Positions 33,628-42,287 of a stretch of 64,000 bases of DNA are shown here, one piece after another. The stretch spans positions 151,261 to 215,260 of the forward strand of contig NZ_KK366024.1 of the NCBI RefSeq assembly GCF_000686845.1. The letters are read 5' to 3'. Each line of letters starts with the position of its first letter. The first letter of the stretch is position 1. The notes beneath the pieces are model-generated. The model saw only the letters and a list, made by a program, of their open reading frames with translations. It was not told where the DNA came from and did no database searches. Position numbers and translations under genes: made by a program. The stretch comes from Paenibacillus sp. UNC451MF. Lineage in GTDB: Bacteria; Bacillota; Bacilli; Paenibacillales; NBRC-103111.

Positions 33628-33804
33628 ATGACGCAATGCCCTAATTGCAAAAGAAACACTGAGCTTCAAAAGCAAAAATGCTCATATTGCGGCGAGACTC
33701 TTAAGTATACAGTTGCTCAGAAATTTGATATTTTAGCTGAGTCGGTCGAGTCTGCTCTTCGGTTAGAATTGGAAAGAAGAAGGAAAAGCAAAGGCATTAA
33801 CTAA
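33628..33804 (+). CDS. Small zinc-ribbon protein
   Basis: A 58-residue protein starting MTQCPNCKRNTEL, with a second knuckle CSYCGETL giving CxxC-x10-CxxC, a classical zinc ribbon, and a basic C-terminal helix ending RRRKSKGIN. AAAGGGGG precedes ATG 33628. Such proteins often bind nucleic acid or RNA polymerase, but no specific role can be assigned. It follows the 53-residue helical protein gene. Confidence 0.65.
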   Translation: MTQCPNCKRNTELQKQKCSYCGETLKYTVAQKFDILAESVESALRLELERRRKSKGIN

Positions 33805-33855
33805 ATGGAAATGATGAGTCTGAAGATTTAAGAGTATATAGTGGGAGTGAAATGA

Positions 33856-34239
<384 letters not shown>

Positions 34240-34321
34240 TCCAATTACATACGTCAAATGGACGGCGAAGAATGGCAGACAAAATTTACTTATTTGACAA
34301 ACAAGTGAAGCAGGAAAGTTT

Positions 34322-34352
34322 AAAGCTCTTGACATGCAAGGGCTTTTTTTTA
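34322..34352 (+). terminator. Terminator after the VOC gene
   Basis: AAAGCTCTTG pairs with CAAGGGCTTT around ACATG, followed by T residues. Confidence 0.8.
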
Positions 34353-34404
34353 TTTCAGATTTATTTACGCCGATCAAGGGAAACATTGTATTGTGAATGT
34401 AGAT

Positions 34405-34449
34405 CTGTTATCATATTTATTACTGTTATAAAAACTATTACAGTTATAA
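34405..34449 (+). promoter_or_regulatory. Repeated CTGTTATAA-type motif before the old yellow enzyme gene
   Basis: CTGTTATCA at 34405, TTACTGTTATAA at 34420-34431 and TTACAGTTATAA at 34438-34449; the last two are 18 bp apart and differ at one base. Likely operator copies for an unidentified regulator of the redox pair downstream. Confidence 0.4.
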
Positions 34450-34475
34450 GTATGATGAAATTTCAGGAGGCTCAC

Positions 34476-35600
34476 ATGATGAATCCAAACTATAAACCAT
34501 TATTACAGTCTTATTCATTCCGCAGTGGGGTGCATCTGAGCAACCGTATTGTGATGGCTCCAATGACGAACTGGTCCTCTAAACCTGACGGTTCAGTTTC
34601 GGACGAAGAGGTCCAATACTATGGGCGCCGCTCCGGCCAAGTAGGCTTGGTTGTCACGGCATGTGCCTATGTAACACCGAACGGCAAAGGATTCCATGGT
34701 GAATTCGGCGCGGATCGTGATGAAATGATTCCGAGCTTGCAAAGACTGGCTGCAGCAATAAAGGCAAAAGGCTCTAAGGCTGTTCTGCAAATCTTTCATG
34801 GCGGACGCGAATGTCCTCCTGAATTAGTGCCGGGAGGAGAAGTCGTAAGCGCAGGGAGCGTTCCAAGTCCTAATAATCCTTCCTTAACGCCGCGCGCATT
34901 GTCCAATGAAGAGATTACTTCCATTATCAAAGATTTTGGTGATGCCACAAGAAGAGCTATTGAAGCAGGCTACGATGGGGTTGAAATCCACGGAGCCAAT
35001 GGCTACCTGATTCAGCAGTTCTTTTCTCCGCATTCCAACACTCGAGACGATCAGTGGGGAGGCAATCTGGTAAAACGTATGACGTTTCCCCTTGCTATTG
35101 TCGATGAAGTGAAACGAGTAGTAGCTGAGCATGCCAGAGATGCTTTCCTAATCGGTTACAGATTCTCACCGGAGGAAGCAGAGACGCCTGGGATTACTAT
35201 GGCGGACACACTTGAGCTGGTAGAAGCTCTTTCAACAAAAGAGCTGGATTATATCCATGTTTCCTTAATGGATTTCTGGTCCAAACCAAGGACCGGAGAT
35301 GAGCTTGATCGCCCTCGGATTGAATTGATCAAAGAGAAAGCAGCGGATAGGGTCCCGGTAATTGGGGTTGGAGCCATTCATAGTCCAGAGGAAGCTCTAA
35401 AAGCTTTTGAAACAGGTATTCCGCTAATTGCACTGGGAAGAGAGCTTATCATGGATCCGGATTGGGTGAAGAAAGTAGAAGAAGGGAATGAATCCGAAAT
35501 AAATGTAACTGTTGAAAAGGATGCGCAGGAGCGTCTCATGATCCCTGATCCGTTGTGGAATGCTATTATAAATACTCCAGGATGGTTCCCTGTTGTTTAA
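34476..35600 (+). CDS. Old yellow enzyme family NADH:flavin oxidoreductase
   Basis: A 374-residue FMN-dependent TIM-barrel ene-reductase. It has an N-terminal NRIVMAPMTNWSS, the FMN and substrate region QIFHGGREC, the HGANGYLIQQFFSPHSNTRDDQWGG block with catalytic His and Asn, and the C-terminal VGAIHSPEEALKAF and ALGRELIMDPDW phosphate-binding loops. It reduces activated double bonds or nitro compounds, possibly in electrophile detoxification. AGGAGG at 34465-34470 fits ATG 34476 or 34479; the frame open to 34272 lacks start signals. It probably shares an operon with the adjacent alcohol dehydrogenase. Confidence 0.92.
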   Translation: MMNPNYKPLLQSYSFRSGVHLSNRIVMAPMTNWSSKPDGSVSDEEVQYYGRRSGQVGLVVTACAYVTPNGKGFHGEFGADRDEMIPSLQRLAAAIKAKGSKAVLQIFHGGRECPPELVPGGEVVSAGSVPSPNNPSLTPRALSNEEITSIIKDFGDATRRAIEAGYDGVEIHGANGYLIQQFFSPHSNTRDDQWGGNLVKRMTFPLAIVDEVKRVVAEHARDAFLIGYRFSPEEAETPGITMADTLELVEALSTKELDYIHVSLMDFWSKPRTGDELDRPRIELIKEKAADRVPVIGVGAIHSPEEALKAFETGIPLIALGRELIMDPDWVKKVEEGNESEINVTVEKDAQERLMIPDPLWNAIINTPGWFPVV

Positions 35601-35637
35601 AAGAATACTAGTCATTGTACAGGAGGTTTAATGCAGC

Positions 35638-36801
35638 ATGAATTCATTTACATTTCAAAATCCGACTAAGCTTATTTTTGGAAAAGGGCAATTAGAGCAA
35701 TTAGCAGCTGAGGTACAAACCTACGGCAAACGCGTTTTGCTTGTTTACGGCGGTGGCAGTATCAAGCGCAACGGTTTATATGACAAGGTTATAGGCATAT
35801 TGAATGGCATCGGCGCTCAAGTTACAGAGTTAAGCGGTGTTGAGCCTAACCCGCGGCTTACTACAGTGCATAGAGGCGTGGAGATCTGCCGCAATGAAAA
35901 TATCGATCTGATATTGGCTGTTGGCGGTGGAAGTGTTATTGATTGCTCCAAAGCCATAGCGGTAGGGGCTAAATATGAAGGCGACGTATGGGATATTATT
36001 ACCCGTAAAGCAGCGGCGACGGGAGCTCTTCCTCTTGGTACCGTATTGACTATTGCGGCGACCGGTTCCGAGATGAATGCAGGCTCGGTCATCACAAATT
36101 GGGAGACGAAAGAAAAGCTGGGATGGGGAAGTCCATTCTCTTTCCCTAAGTTTTCTATTCTCGATCCGGAGCACACTTTGTCCTTGCCAGCCGATCAGAC
36201 GGTATATGGTATGGTTGATATCATGTCACATGTACTGGAATCCTACTTTCACCATGTTCCGAATACACCGGTTCAGGATGGCTTCTGCGAAACGATTCTG
36301 AGAACGGTGATCGACACTGCTCCAAAACTACTGCAAGATTTGCAAAGCTTTGAACACCGCTCGACTATACTTTACTCCGGTACGATGGCTCTGAACGGGG
36401 TGCTCAGTATGGGAATACGCGGCGACTGGGCAACGCATAATCTGGAGCATGCCGTTTCTGCGGTTCATGATATTCCACATGGCGGCGGTTTGGCTATCCT
36501 GTTCCCGAATTGGATGAAATATAATCTGGATGCGGGTGTTGAACGTTTTAAACAGTTTGCGGTTAATGTGTTCGGTGTAAGCTCAGAGGGCAAATCAGAT
36601 CGGCAAGTGGCTGAGGAAGGCATTGAGGCACTGCGAGCTTTCTGGAACTCCATCGGAGCGCCTAGCCGGTTGAAGGACTATGACATTGACGCTTCGTCTA
36701 TAGAAGAGATGGCGGATAAAGCGATGATCTATGGAGATTACGGCTATTTCAAAAAGTTAAACCGAGCTGATACCGTGGCCATTTATAAGCTGTCTTTATA
36801 A
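35638..36801 (+). CDS. Iron-containing alcohol dehydrogenase
   Basis: A 387-residue group III dehydrogenase of the butanol dehydrogenase/YugJ type. NAD(P)-binding [14 protein letters not shown] and [11 protein letters not shown] lie in the first half. The metal-site histidines lie in [12 protein letters not shown] and in [24 protein letters not shown]. It reduces aldehydes to alcohols and, paired with the old yellow enzyme, could form an electrophile or aldehyde detoxification unit. AGGAGG precedes ATG, and a terminator follows. Confidence 0.93.
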   Translation: MNSFTFQNPTKLIFGKGQLEQLAAEVQTYGKRVLLVYGGGSIKRNGLYDKVIGILNGIGAQVTELSGVEPNPRLTTVHRGVEICRNENIDLILAVGGGSVIDCSKAIAVGAKYEGDVWDIITRKAAATGALPLGTVLTIAATGSEMNAGSVITNWETKEKLGWGSPFSFPKFSILDPEHTLSLPADQTVYGMVDIMSHVLESYFHHVPNTPVQDGFCETILRTVIDTAPKLLQDLQSFEHRSTILYSGTMALNGVLSMGIRGDWATHNLEHAVSAVHDIPHGGGLAILFPNWMKYNLDAGVERFKQFAVNVFGVSSEGKSDRQVAEEGIEALRAFWNSIGAPSRLKDYDIDASSIEEMADKAMIYGDYGYFKKLNRADTVAIYKLSL

Positions 36802-36824
36802 GAAAATAGCTCAGTAATCTAGGA

Positions 36825-36850
36825 GGGACGTCATATGGCGTCCCTTTTTA
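36825..36850 (+). terminator. Terminator after the alcohol dehydrogenase gene
   Basis: GGGACG pairs with CGTCCC around TCATATGG, then TTTTT. Confidence 0.75.
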
Positions 36851-36950
36851 TTGAAGGGTGGACGGTTCGTTAACAAGAAGTTATGGTCATTAAAATAATA
36901 AAACCAACCCCCGCCATATCAGGAATTGGCTTTACTATGCTTACTTTACG

Positions 36951-37073
36951 TTAGATAAAAGAACGGCCAACAATAACAAGAAGGATGAACAGAACCAAGA
37001 TAACGCCTGTACTTGTAAAAAGGCCTCCACCAACACCGCAGCCGAAGCCAACTCCGCCTACAAATCCACCCAT
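36951..37073 (-). CDS. YjcZ family sporulation protein
   Basis: A 40-residue protein: a glycine-rich N-terminus MGGFVGGVGFGCGVGGG followed by one hydrophobic helix, STGVILVLFILLVIVG, and a short RSFI tail. This is the YjcZ/YuiB-like small sporulation-family pattern common in bacilli, with the typical VLFILLVI core. AGAGGAG precedes ATG by 9 nt. Family members are found in spores or mother-cell compartments; their role is unclear. Confidence 0.85.
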   Translation of the reverse strand: MGGFVGGVGFGCGVGGGLFTSTGVILVLFILLVIVGRSFI

Positions 37074-37203
37074 TGTCGAATTCTCCTCTCAGTAATTCGT
37101 TTTAGAACGGGTAATACTTAATTCCAAAATCAAGATATGTGAATCCAACTTGGAATGCTTGGACGAACGTCATTCAGGTACTAATGGGGCATTTGATCGA
37201 ATA

Positions 37204-37350
37204 TCATCCCACTGGTTTGGCAAGCGGGGCGCTTTTCTCGGGAATTGAGTATATATGGAAGATCGTATTGTTGGCTTTCCACATCTCATAACGAATTTTT
37301 GGGATACTCAATTGAAGAATAATACGATTGCAATCCACAGGTTGCTTCAT
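37204..37350 (-). CDS. 48-residue hypothetical protein behind a leader terminator
   Basis: ATG 37350 has a textbook AGGAGG site at 8 nt. The product starts MKQPVDCNRIILQLSIPK and ends EKSAPLAKPVG, soluble, one cysteine, no recognised family; it could be a genuine small protein or the 5' remnant of a longer gene. A perfect 9-bp hairpin with a T-tail lies just upstream on the same strand, so transcription into it may be attenuated. Confidence 0.5.
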   Translation of the reverse strand: MKQPVDCNRIILQLSIPKIRYEMWKANNTIFHIYSIPEKSAPLAKPVG

Positions 37351-37387
37351 CTGTAGTACCTCCTGACCAGATTTATAATTGTCATTT

Positions 37388-37423
37388 CAAAAAAAGAAAG
37401 ACCACCTTTCCGCAGAAAGGTGG
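37388..37423 (-). terminator. Minus-strand terminator upstream of the 48-residue ORF
   Basis: CCACCTTTC pairs perfectly with GAAAGGTGG around a 4-nt loop, followed on the minus strand by TCTTTCTTTTTTT. It sits between an unassigned leader region and the ribosome site of the ORF. Confidence 0.75.
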
Positions 37424-37660
37424 CCGGGTTGCACTACTCGCTCCATCGAATCCAAGTGCCCACATACAGACTCGATATCATTGCTTGCCTAAACTCCATA
37501 ATAACAAAAAAAACCAAATGATTCTGTTTGATATCACACAGAAAATCATATTTTATAACAATAATGGAGTAACTAGTAAAGCCTATAACATTGCAACAAT
37601 TTATACCATATGATATAGTAAATAAAGTTAATTATTCGATTCGGTAAAGGGGGTGTCAAA

Positions 37661-37795
37661 ATGTTGCAAGTTACCGCGCGTAGCAAATGGTCCTTATATT
37701 GGGTGCATCTGACTACGATCGTATTTCGTTCAGTTGTGAACGGGAGAGGTCTGTCCTTTTATGGTAACTGCAACGTTTTGACCCTGAAGCTCTAG
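37661..37795 (+). CDS. 44-residue leader ORF of the ABC-F gene
   Basis: ATG 37661 is preceded by AAAGGGGG with 8-nt spacing, among the strongest ribosome sites in this window. The peptide starts MLQVTARSKWSLYW and ends NVLTLKL, with no domain. It is followed 50 nt later by a 17-bp terminator and then the ABC-F gene. Codons around 37755-37762 (CCTTTTAT) are complementary to part of the terminator's left arm. A regulatory leader peptide is the best explanation. Confidence 0.55.
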   Translation: MLQVTARSKWSLYWVHLTTIVFRSVVNGRGLSFYGNCNVLTLKL

Positions 37796-37845
37796 TCGTA
37801 TTTCGGCAGAATTGCCTTTACGGTTGGACTCATATGGCGCATTGG

Positions 37846-37886
37846 AAGCCACGGGTAAAAGGTTGCCTTTTATCTGTGGCTTTTTC
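37846..37886 (+). terminator. Leader terminator of the ABC-F gene
   Basis: A 17-bp uninterrupted stem (AAGCCACGGGTAAAAGG with the right arm 37866-37882, two G-T pairs), 3-nt loop and five T residues. It lies 37 nt before the coding start. Confidence 0.85.
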
Positions 37887-37922
37887 GTGCTGTCTTACCC
37901 CAATAAACCGAATGAGAGTGTG

Positions 37923-39845
37923 ATGAACATGTTGTTATGTGCGATGGATAAAATGAGTAAAGCTTGGGGTGGTGCACCCATCTTTAAAAATATGTCACTG
38001 GAAATTCAAGAGGGAGACCGAATTGGTATGGTTGGCCCGAACGGCTGCGGCAAAACGACGCTGCTGAAGCTGTTGGCAGGAATAGAGACACCGGATTCTG
38101 GAGCCGTTCATTATAAAAAGGGGAGTCAAACGGCGTTACTGGATCAAATTCCACATTATGAGCAGGAGATTTCCGTAAGGGAAGTTCTCCAGGAAGCATT
38201 CGAATCCCTACGTAAGATACAGAAACGAATGTCGGAGCTTGAAGCATTAATGACAGATTCCCTTATCTTAGAAAAGATTCTACAAGAATATGGCGTTCTG
38301 CAGGATGCTTTTGCAGCTCTCGGCGGATATGAAATGGATTCGAATATGTTCAAGGTGGTAAACGGGTTGGGTATTTCTCAGTTGCTGGATAATAAGTTCG
38401 GCCATTTGAGCGGCGGCGAGCGGACCAAAGTCTGCTTAGCTCATATTTTGCTGCTAAAGCCGGATTTGCTGCTCTTGGACGAACCGACGAATCATTTGGA
38501 TTTGAATGCGGTCGAATGGTTAGAATCGTATCTGCAGGATTACAAGGGCGGCGTCTTGGTTGTTTCGCATGATCGTTATTTTTTGGATCGTGTTGTAACT
38601 AAGGTGTTTGATATGGAAGGCGGAGTGATCGATGTGTATCATGGGAACTACTCCACTTTTGTTGAAGAGAAAGAACGGAATCTGCTGTTGGAGTTCGCAA
38701 CGTATCAGGAACAGCAGAAAAAAATCAAGAAGATGGAAGAAGCTATCAAACGTTTGCGGGTCTGGGCGGCGCAAGCCGACAATCCCAAGATGTTCAAGCG
38801 TGCTGCTGCTATGCAGAAAGCATTGGATCGTATGGATAAGTTGAACCGGCCGATTCTTGAGCGTAAGAAAATGGGGCTGACATTTGAGGCGGGAGAGCGA
38901 AGCGGCAATGATGTGGTGCAGCTGGAGCATGTAGGGAAGTCATTTCATAGAAATGGCGAGTCGAGGATACTGTTCGATAATGTGAATATGCTGGTGCGTT
39001 TTAAGGACTGTGCGGCTATAGTTGGAGAGAACGGAAGCGGTAAGTCGACTTTGCTAAAAATAATAACATCAAGTCTTAAGCCGGATAGCGGGAGTGTAAA
39101 AATAGGCAGCAGCTTAAAAGTCGGCTATTTGGCACAGCAGGACGGGTTTGATGACGAAGAAATAACGGTTTTGGATGCTTATCGTCAAACCGCGATGGTG
39201 GAAGAAGGAGAAGCGAGGCACCAGCTCGCCAAGTTTTTATTTTATGGAGCGTCCGTGTTTCGTAAGTTGAAAAGCTTGAGCGGCGGTGAACGAATGAGGC
39301 TTCGATTAGCGCAGCTAATGATGCAGGATATTAATGTTCTTTTACTCGATGAGCCGACGAATCATTTGGATATTGATTCACGGGAAGCACTAGAGGATAC
39401 CTTGAAGGAATTCTCGGGAACGATCGTTTGTGTGTCGCACGATAGGTACTTTTTGAATAAATTGTTTGACGTGACTTATTGGCTAGAGCATGGGAAGCTG
39501 ACTCAGTATGCAGGACGTTATGATGAGGCAAGGATAAAGCGTGAGGAGTTAAACCAAACGCTTAGAAGTAAGCAGGCAGAGAACATTCACAAAAATCCGG
39601 CAAGAGATAAGACCATTGAGTCAGAAAGGAAGACACTCGTATCCAATGACATATCAAGTCGTGAAAAGAAGCTGGCTAAGCTTGAAGCTGACATTGCAGT
39701 GATGGAGCGGAAAATCGCGTTGCTGGATGAAGCCATGCTGGTAGAACAGGATTCGAGCAGGCTGTTCGTGTTGCATAGTGAAAAAATGATTTTAGAATCG
39801 GAGCGGGAACTGCTGTATCAGCAGTGGGGTACGATGGCGGAGTGA
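37923..39845 (+). CDS. ABC-F family ATPase, possible antibiotic-resistance (ribosome protection) type
   Basis: A 640-residue soluble protein with two ABC cassettes and no membrane segments. Cassette 1 has GPNGCGKTT, LSGGERTKV and LLLLDEPTNHLDL. A charged interdomain linker follows (about 225-315, including LRVWAAQADNPKMFKRAAAMQ). Cassette 2 has GENGSGKST, LSGGERMRL and VLLLDEPTNHLDI. A C-terminal coiled coil follows (about 560-640). ABC-F proteins act in the ribosomal E site, and resistance subtypes displace antibiotics. The upstream leader ORF plus terminator is the control layout of several resistance ABC-Fs. ATG 37923 or 37929 is likely; the frame open to 37812 runs through the terminator. 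The drug class cannot be inferred. Confidence 0.88.
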   Translation: MNMLLCAMDKMSKAWGGAPIFKNMSLEIQEGDRIGMVGPNGCGKTTLLKLLAGIETPDSGAVHYKKGSQTALLDQIPHYEQEISVREVLQEAFESLRKIQKRMSELEALMTDSLILEKILQEYGVLQDAFAALGGYEMDSNMFKVVNGLGISQLLDNKFGHLSGGERTKVCLAHILLLKPDLLLLDEPTNHLDLNAVEWLESYLQDYKGGVLVVSHDRYFLDRVVTKVFDMEGGVIDVYHGNYSTFVEEKERNLLLEFATYQEQQKKIKKMEEAIKRLRVWAAQADNPKMFKRAAAMQKALDRMDKLNRPILERKKMGLTFEAGERSGNDVVQLEHVGKSFHRNGESRILFDNVNMLVRFKDCAAIVGENGSGKSTLLKIITSSLKPDSGSVKIGSSLKVGYLAQQDGFDDEEITVLDAYRQTAMVEEGEARHQLAKFLFYGASVFRKLKSLSGGERMRLRLAQLMMQDINVLLLDEPTNHLDIDSREALEDTLKEFSGTIVCVSHDRYFLNKLFDVTYWLEHGKLTQYAGRYDEARIKREELNQTLRSKQAENIHKNPARDKTIESERKTLVSNDISSREKKLAKLEADIAVMERKIALLDEAMLVEQDSSRLFVLHSEKMILESERELLYQQWGTMAE

Positions 39846-39941
39846 TTAATCGAAATTCAGTTCTCGGCTTAAACAGATGAAACATAACCTGTGTAAGTAC
39901 GTATTGAATAGTATGACATACCAAAACTGGAGGTTGATGGA

Positions 39942-40778
39942 ATGAATGCAGAATTGTCCAAGAGCCCGAAGAAAAATAACGCAGGTTTCATCGTTTCGTC
40001 GCTGTTCATTGCGCTGCTCATCATTATTGCCGGGCTAAACAGCTTTGCTTCCGTACAGTACGGTCATGTTGGATTGTATAAAACTTTCGGCAAGCTAAAT
40101 GATGAAATATTGGGGCCGGGTATTCATTTAAAGCTGCCTTTTGTACAAACGATCATTCAAGTGAACACCCAGGTAACCAAGGCGGAAACGGATACTTCAG
40201 CATCGTCCAAGGACCTGCAGCCGGTTTCAACGCATGTTGCAGTGAATTATTCGGTAAACAAATCGGCTGCTTTTAATTTGATGAACAATATCGGAGGAGC
40301 CTTCGATACAGTGATTATCTCCCCGGCGATCCAAGAGATCGTCAAAGAGGTAACGGCCAAATATCCTGCTGAGGATTTAATTGCCAAACGTGATGTTGTA
40401 GCTGGAGAAATAAGTGACCATCTCACGAAGAGATTAGCCAAGTACGATTTAATCGTAAATGATATCAACATTGTTAACTTCAAATTCTCCGATGCTTTCA
40501 ACCAATCAATTGAAGCCAAGCAGGTTGCTCAGCAGCAAGCGTTAAAAGCAGAAAACGACCTGAAACGGATCGAAATTGAAGCCAAGCAAAAGATAGCTCA
40601 GGCTCAAGCCGAAGCCGAATCCTTGAAATTGAAAAAGCAGGAGATCACGCCGGACTTAGTACAGTTTAAGCAGATTGAAGTACAGGAGAAGGCACTTGAG
40701 AAATGGGATGGTCATCTGCCGAGTGTAACGGGCGGGGCAACTCCTTTCATTGACCTTAATACGTTAAGCAAAAAGTAA
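39942..40778 (+). CDS. Prohibitin/SPFH domain membrane protein
   Basis: A 278-residue protein with a short basic N-terminus, one membrane helix (about 15-37) and a prohibitin-like SPFH domain: GHVGLYKTFGKLNDEILGPGIHLKLPFVQ, then STHVAVNYSVNKSAAFNL. A long coiled coil (EAKQVAQQQALKAENDLKRIEIEAKQKIAQAQAEAESL) follows. SPFH proteins oligomerise at membranes and organise proteases or microdomains. The gene is monocistronic, with GGAGG before ATG. The bacterial role of this subgroup is unknown. Confidence 0.92.
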   Translation: MNAELSKSPKKNNAGFIVSSLFIALLIIIAGLNSFASVQYGHVGLYKTFGKLNDEILGPGIHLKLPFVQTIIQVNTQVTKAETDTSASSKDLQPVSTHVAVNYSVNKSAAFNLMNNIGGAFDTVIISPAIQEIVKEVTAKYPAEDLIAKRDVVAGEISDHLTKRLAKYDLIVNDINIVNFKFSDAFNQSIEAKQVAQQQALKAENDLKRIEIEAKQKIAQAQAEAESLKLKKQEITPDLVQFKQIEVQEKALEKWDGHLPSVTGGATPFIDLNTLSKK

Positions 40779-40824
40779 CATCAACGGAAAATAGCATTGA
40801 TTCTATCGACACACCTGTATAAAA

Positions 40825-40983
40825 ATGGTAATGTATAACGAGGAAGCTGGAGCTAGAATCTTTAAGTTCTCGTTACCTAAAGAAGATCCCAATGGGTATT
40901 TTCTAAAATTTTATGATCCTTGGGATAATATGCTTGGATTTATTCAAGACCCACCGGATGTTCCTTGGTATGGAACAAGGTAG
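40825..40983 (+). pseudogene. Remnant resembling the C-terminus of a VOC protein
   Basis: A 52-residue frame whose translation, IFKFSLPKEDPNGYFLKFYDPWDNMLGFIQ, looks like the final strands of a glyoxalase-fold protein (usual form: dPdGnxlel). The frame opens shortly after a stop codon, has no ribosome site, and lacks the rest of the fold. A decayed fragment is more likely than a gene. A terminator follows immediately. Confidence 0.4.
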
Positions 40984-40993
40984 AGGTCTAAAG

Positions 40994-41016
40994 ACCGCCT
41001 CCGTGGCGGTTTTTTT
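40994..41016 (+). terminator. Intrinsic terminator
   Basis: ACCGCC pairs with GGCGGT, loop TCCGT, then seven T residues. Confidence 0.85.
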
Positions 41017-41052
41017 GATAACTAAAATATGAACTGGAGGAAACAAAGTTGT

Positions 41053-41217
41053 ATGCAGTTCCCGCAAGAGAAGGTCATCGAGGCTCTGCAGCACAGCTTA
41101 AGTCGCGTTAGCCCTTTACAAACTCAAATAGTAGAAATCGGACTGGTTGACATTACGTTCGATAGTGTCAAAAGCTTAAGAAGCAGAACTATCGCTTCGG
41201 TCATGTTAGAGAAATAA
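41053..41217 (+). CDS. Small hypothetical protein
   Basis: A 54-residue soluble protein starting MQFPQEKVIEALQHSLSR and ending RTIASVMLEK, with no recognised family. The GGAGG at 41037 is about 11 nt from ATG 41053. An in-frame ATG at 41029 lies before that site and is rejected. It precedes the DUF6434 gene by 44 bp and might be co-transcribed. Confidence 0.5.
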   Translation: MQFPQEKVIEALQHSLSRVSPLQTQIVEIGLVDITFDSVKSLRSRTIASVMLEK

Positions 41218-41261
41218 TTGTTACGTCTTGAAGTCAAATATGGAAAAAGTGAGGAACGCAA

Positions 41262-41882
41262 ATGAGTATAAAACGACCGGAGTTTTCATTGAAACTTTCT
41301 GTACAGGAATTTGAAAATCATTATTGGTACAAAACGGATTTAGTTGATATTTGCCGAATGAACCTTATTTCATCCTCCGGAACGAAGGCTGAATTAGAAC
41401 GCCGGATTAAGAAGCTTTTGAATGGAGAAACCATCGAGGACGAGCGGAAAACAAGCACAACCATTAGAAAGAAACAACAAGGAACCGAAATTTCTTTACA
41501 AACCAAACTGATCCCGGATGGGTTTAAATTTAATGCCAAAGCTCGAGAATTCTTCGCACAATATTATAAGCTGCCGAAGTTCTCTTTTACCAAAGATATG
41601 GCTGCGGCTCTAAGAGAGGCTGAGCGTCAAGGAGATATGGAGATGACCGTTGCGGATCTAATCTTGATTCATGAGGGGAAGAAAGGTAGAGCTAGTGAGG
41701 ATCCTGAAGAAAAGACGTATCAGTGGAATCGTTTTGTCAAAGATTTCAATAAAGACCCTCAATCGAATCTAATTAAAGAAGATCGAATGAAAGTGGCTGC
41801 TGAACTGTGGAAAATAGTACGTGATTCACCAGGGGCCAAGCAGTATTCACCTCAGTTATTAGAGAATTATTTGAAGAACTAG
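41262..41882 (+). CDS. SAP-like / DUF6434 domain protein
   Basis: A 206-residue basic cytoplasmic protein. The N-terminal 60 residues resemble a SAP-type DNA-binding motif (YWYKTDLVDICRMNLIS...GTKAELERRI). A DUF6434-like segment follows (GFKFNAKAREFFAQYYKLPKFSFTKDMAAALREAE), with a C-terminal region KTYQWNRFVKDFNKDPQSN. Members are poorly characterised and probably bind DNA. A GTGAGGAAC ribosome site precedes ATG 41262. No operon partner downstream; a catabolite-controlled glycosidase follows after 400 bp. Confidence 0.7.
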   Translation: MSIKRPEFSLKLSVQEFENHYWYKTDLVDICRMNLISSSGTKAELERRIKKLLNGETIEDERKTSTTIRKKQQGTEISLQTKLIPDGFKFNAKAREFFAQYYKLPKFSFTKDMAAALREAERQGDMEMTVADLILIHEGKKGRASEDPEEKTYQWNRFVKDFNKDPQSNLIKEDRMKVAAELWKIVRDSPGAKQYSPQLLENYLKN

Positions 41883-41968
41883 ATTGAAACATATTGATTA
41901 AGCAAAAAAGAATAATCTGTAGGGGAAAATGAATGGAAAAACGAAATAAAATTTATAAAAAAATTTAT

Positions 41969-41982
41969 TGCAAACGATTTCA
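41969..41982. promoter_or_regulatory. cre-like box 1 upstream of the GH30 gene
   Basis: TGCAAACGATTTCA fits the cre core TGNAANCGNTTNCA. Confidence 0.45.
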
Positions 41983-42110
41983 TTGCATATTATACTCAAT
42001 TCAGCATCTTGATTATCATATAAAAGAAGAAAATCACTTACTGTATGTTGGATTTTATTAAAAATAAATAGAAAGGCAGGGGGTAAGATTAGATATATTT
42101 TTTACGAAAT

Positions 42111-42128
42111 AATGAAATCGATTTCATT
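42111..42128. promoter_or_regulatory. cre-like box 2, perfect 18-bp palindrome
   Basis: AATGAAATCGATTTCATT is fully self-complementary and carries the LacI/CcpA-type core TGAAATCGATTTCA. It lies within the promoter region of the glycosidase gene. Confidence 0.65.
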
Positions 42129-42244
42129 ATTGTTATTGATCTCTTAATCTAGTTTGAGTTGTTAAAGCCATTGCTATTTATTTACCAGAGGTATTTGCGG
42201 GTTGATGAGGATTAGGATGAAGTGAGTCGTCATTTTTTAGATTT

Positions 42245-42262
42245 AATGAAATCGATTTCAAA
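42245..42262. promoter_or_regulatory. cre-like box 3, next to the GH30 start
   Basis: AATGAAATCGATTTCAAA has the same core as box 2, 25 nt before the GH30 start codon, where binding would block initiation or elongation. Confidence 0.6.
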
Positions 42263-42287
42263 CTCTGACGAAAGAAGGTTAGGCTAA

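Noticed and set aside
34272-34475. 68-residue extension of the old yellow enzyme frame
   Set aside because: It covers the terminator of the VOC gene and the operator-like repeats; AGGAGG supports the start at 34476 or 34479.
37812-37922. N-terminal extension of the ABC-F frame
   Set aside because: It reads through the leader terminator hairpin and lacks a ribosome site; the ABC domain begins properly from ATG 37923.
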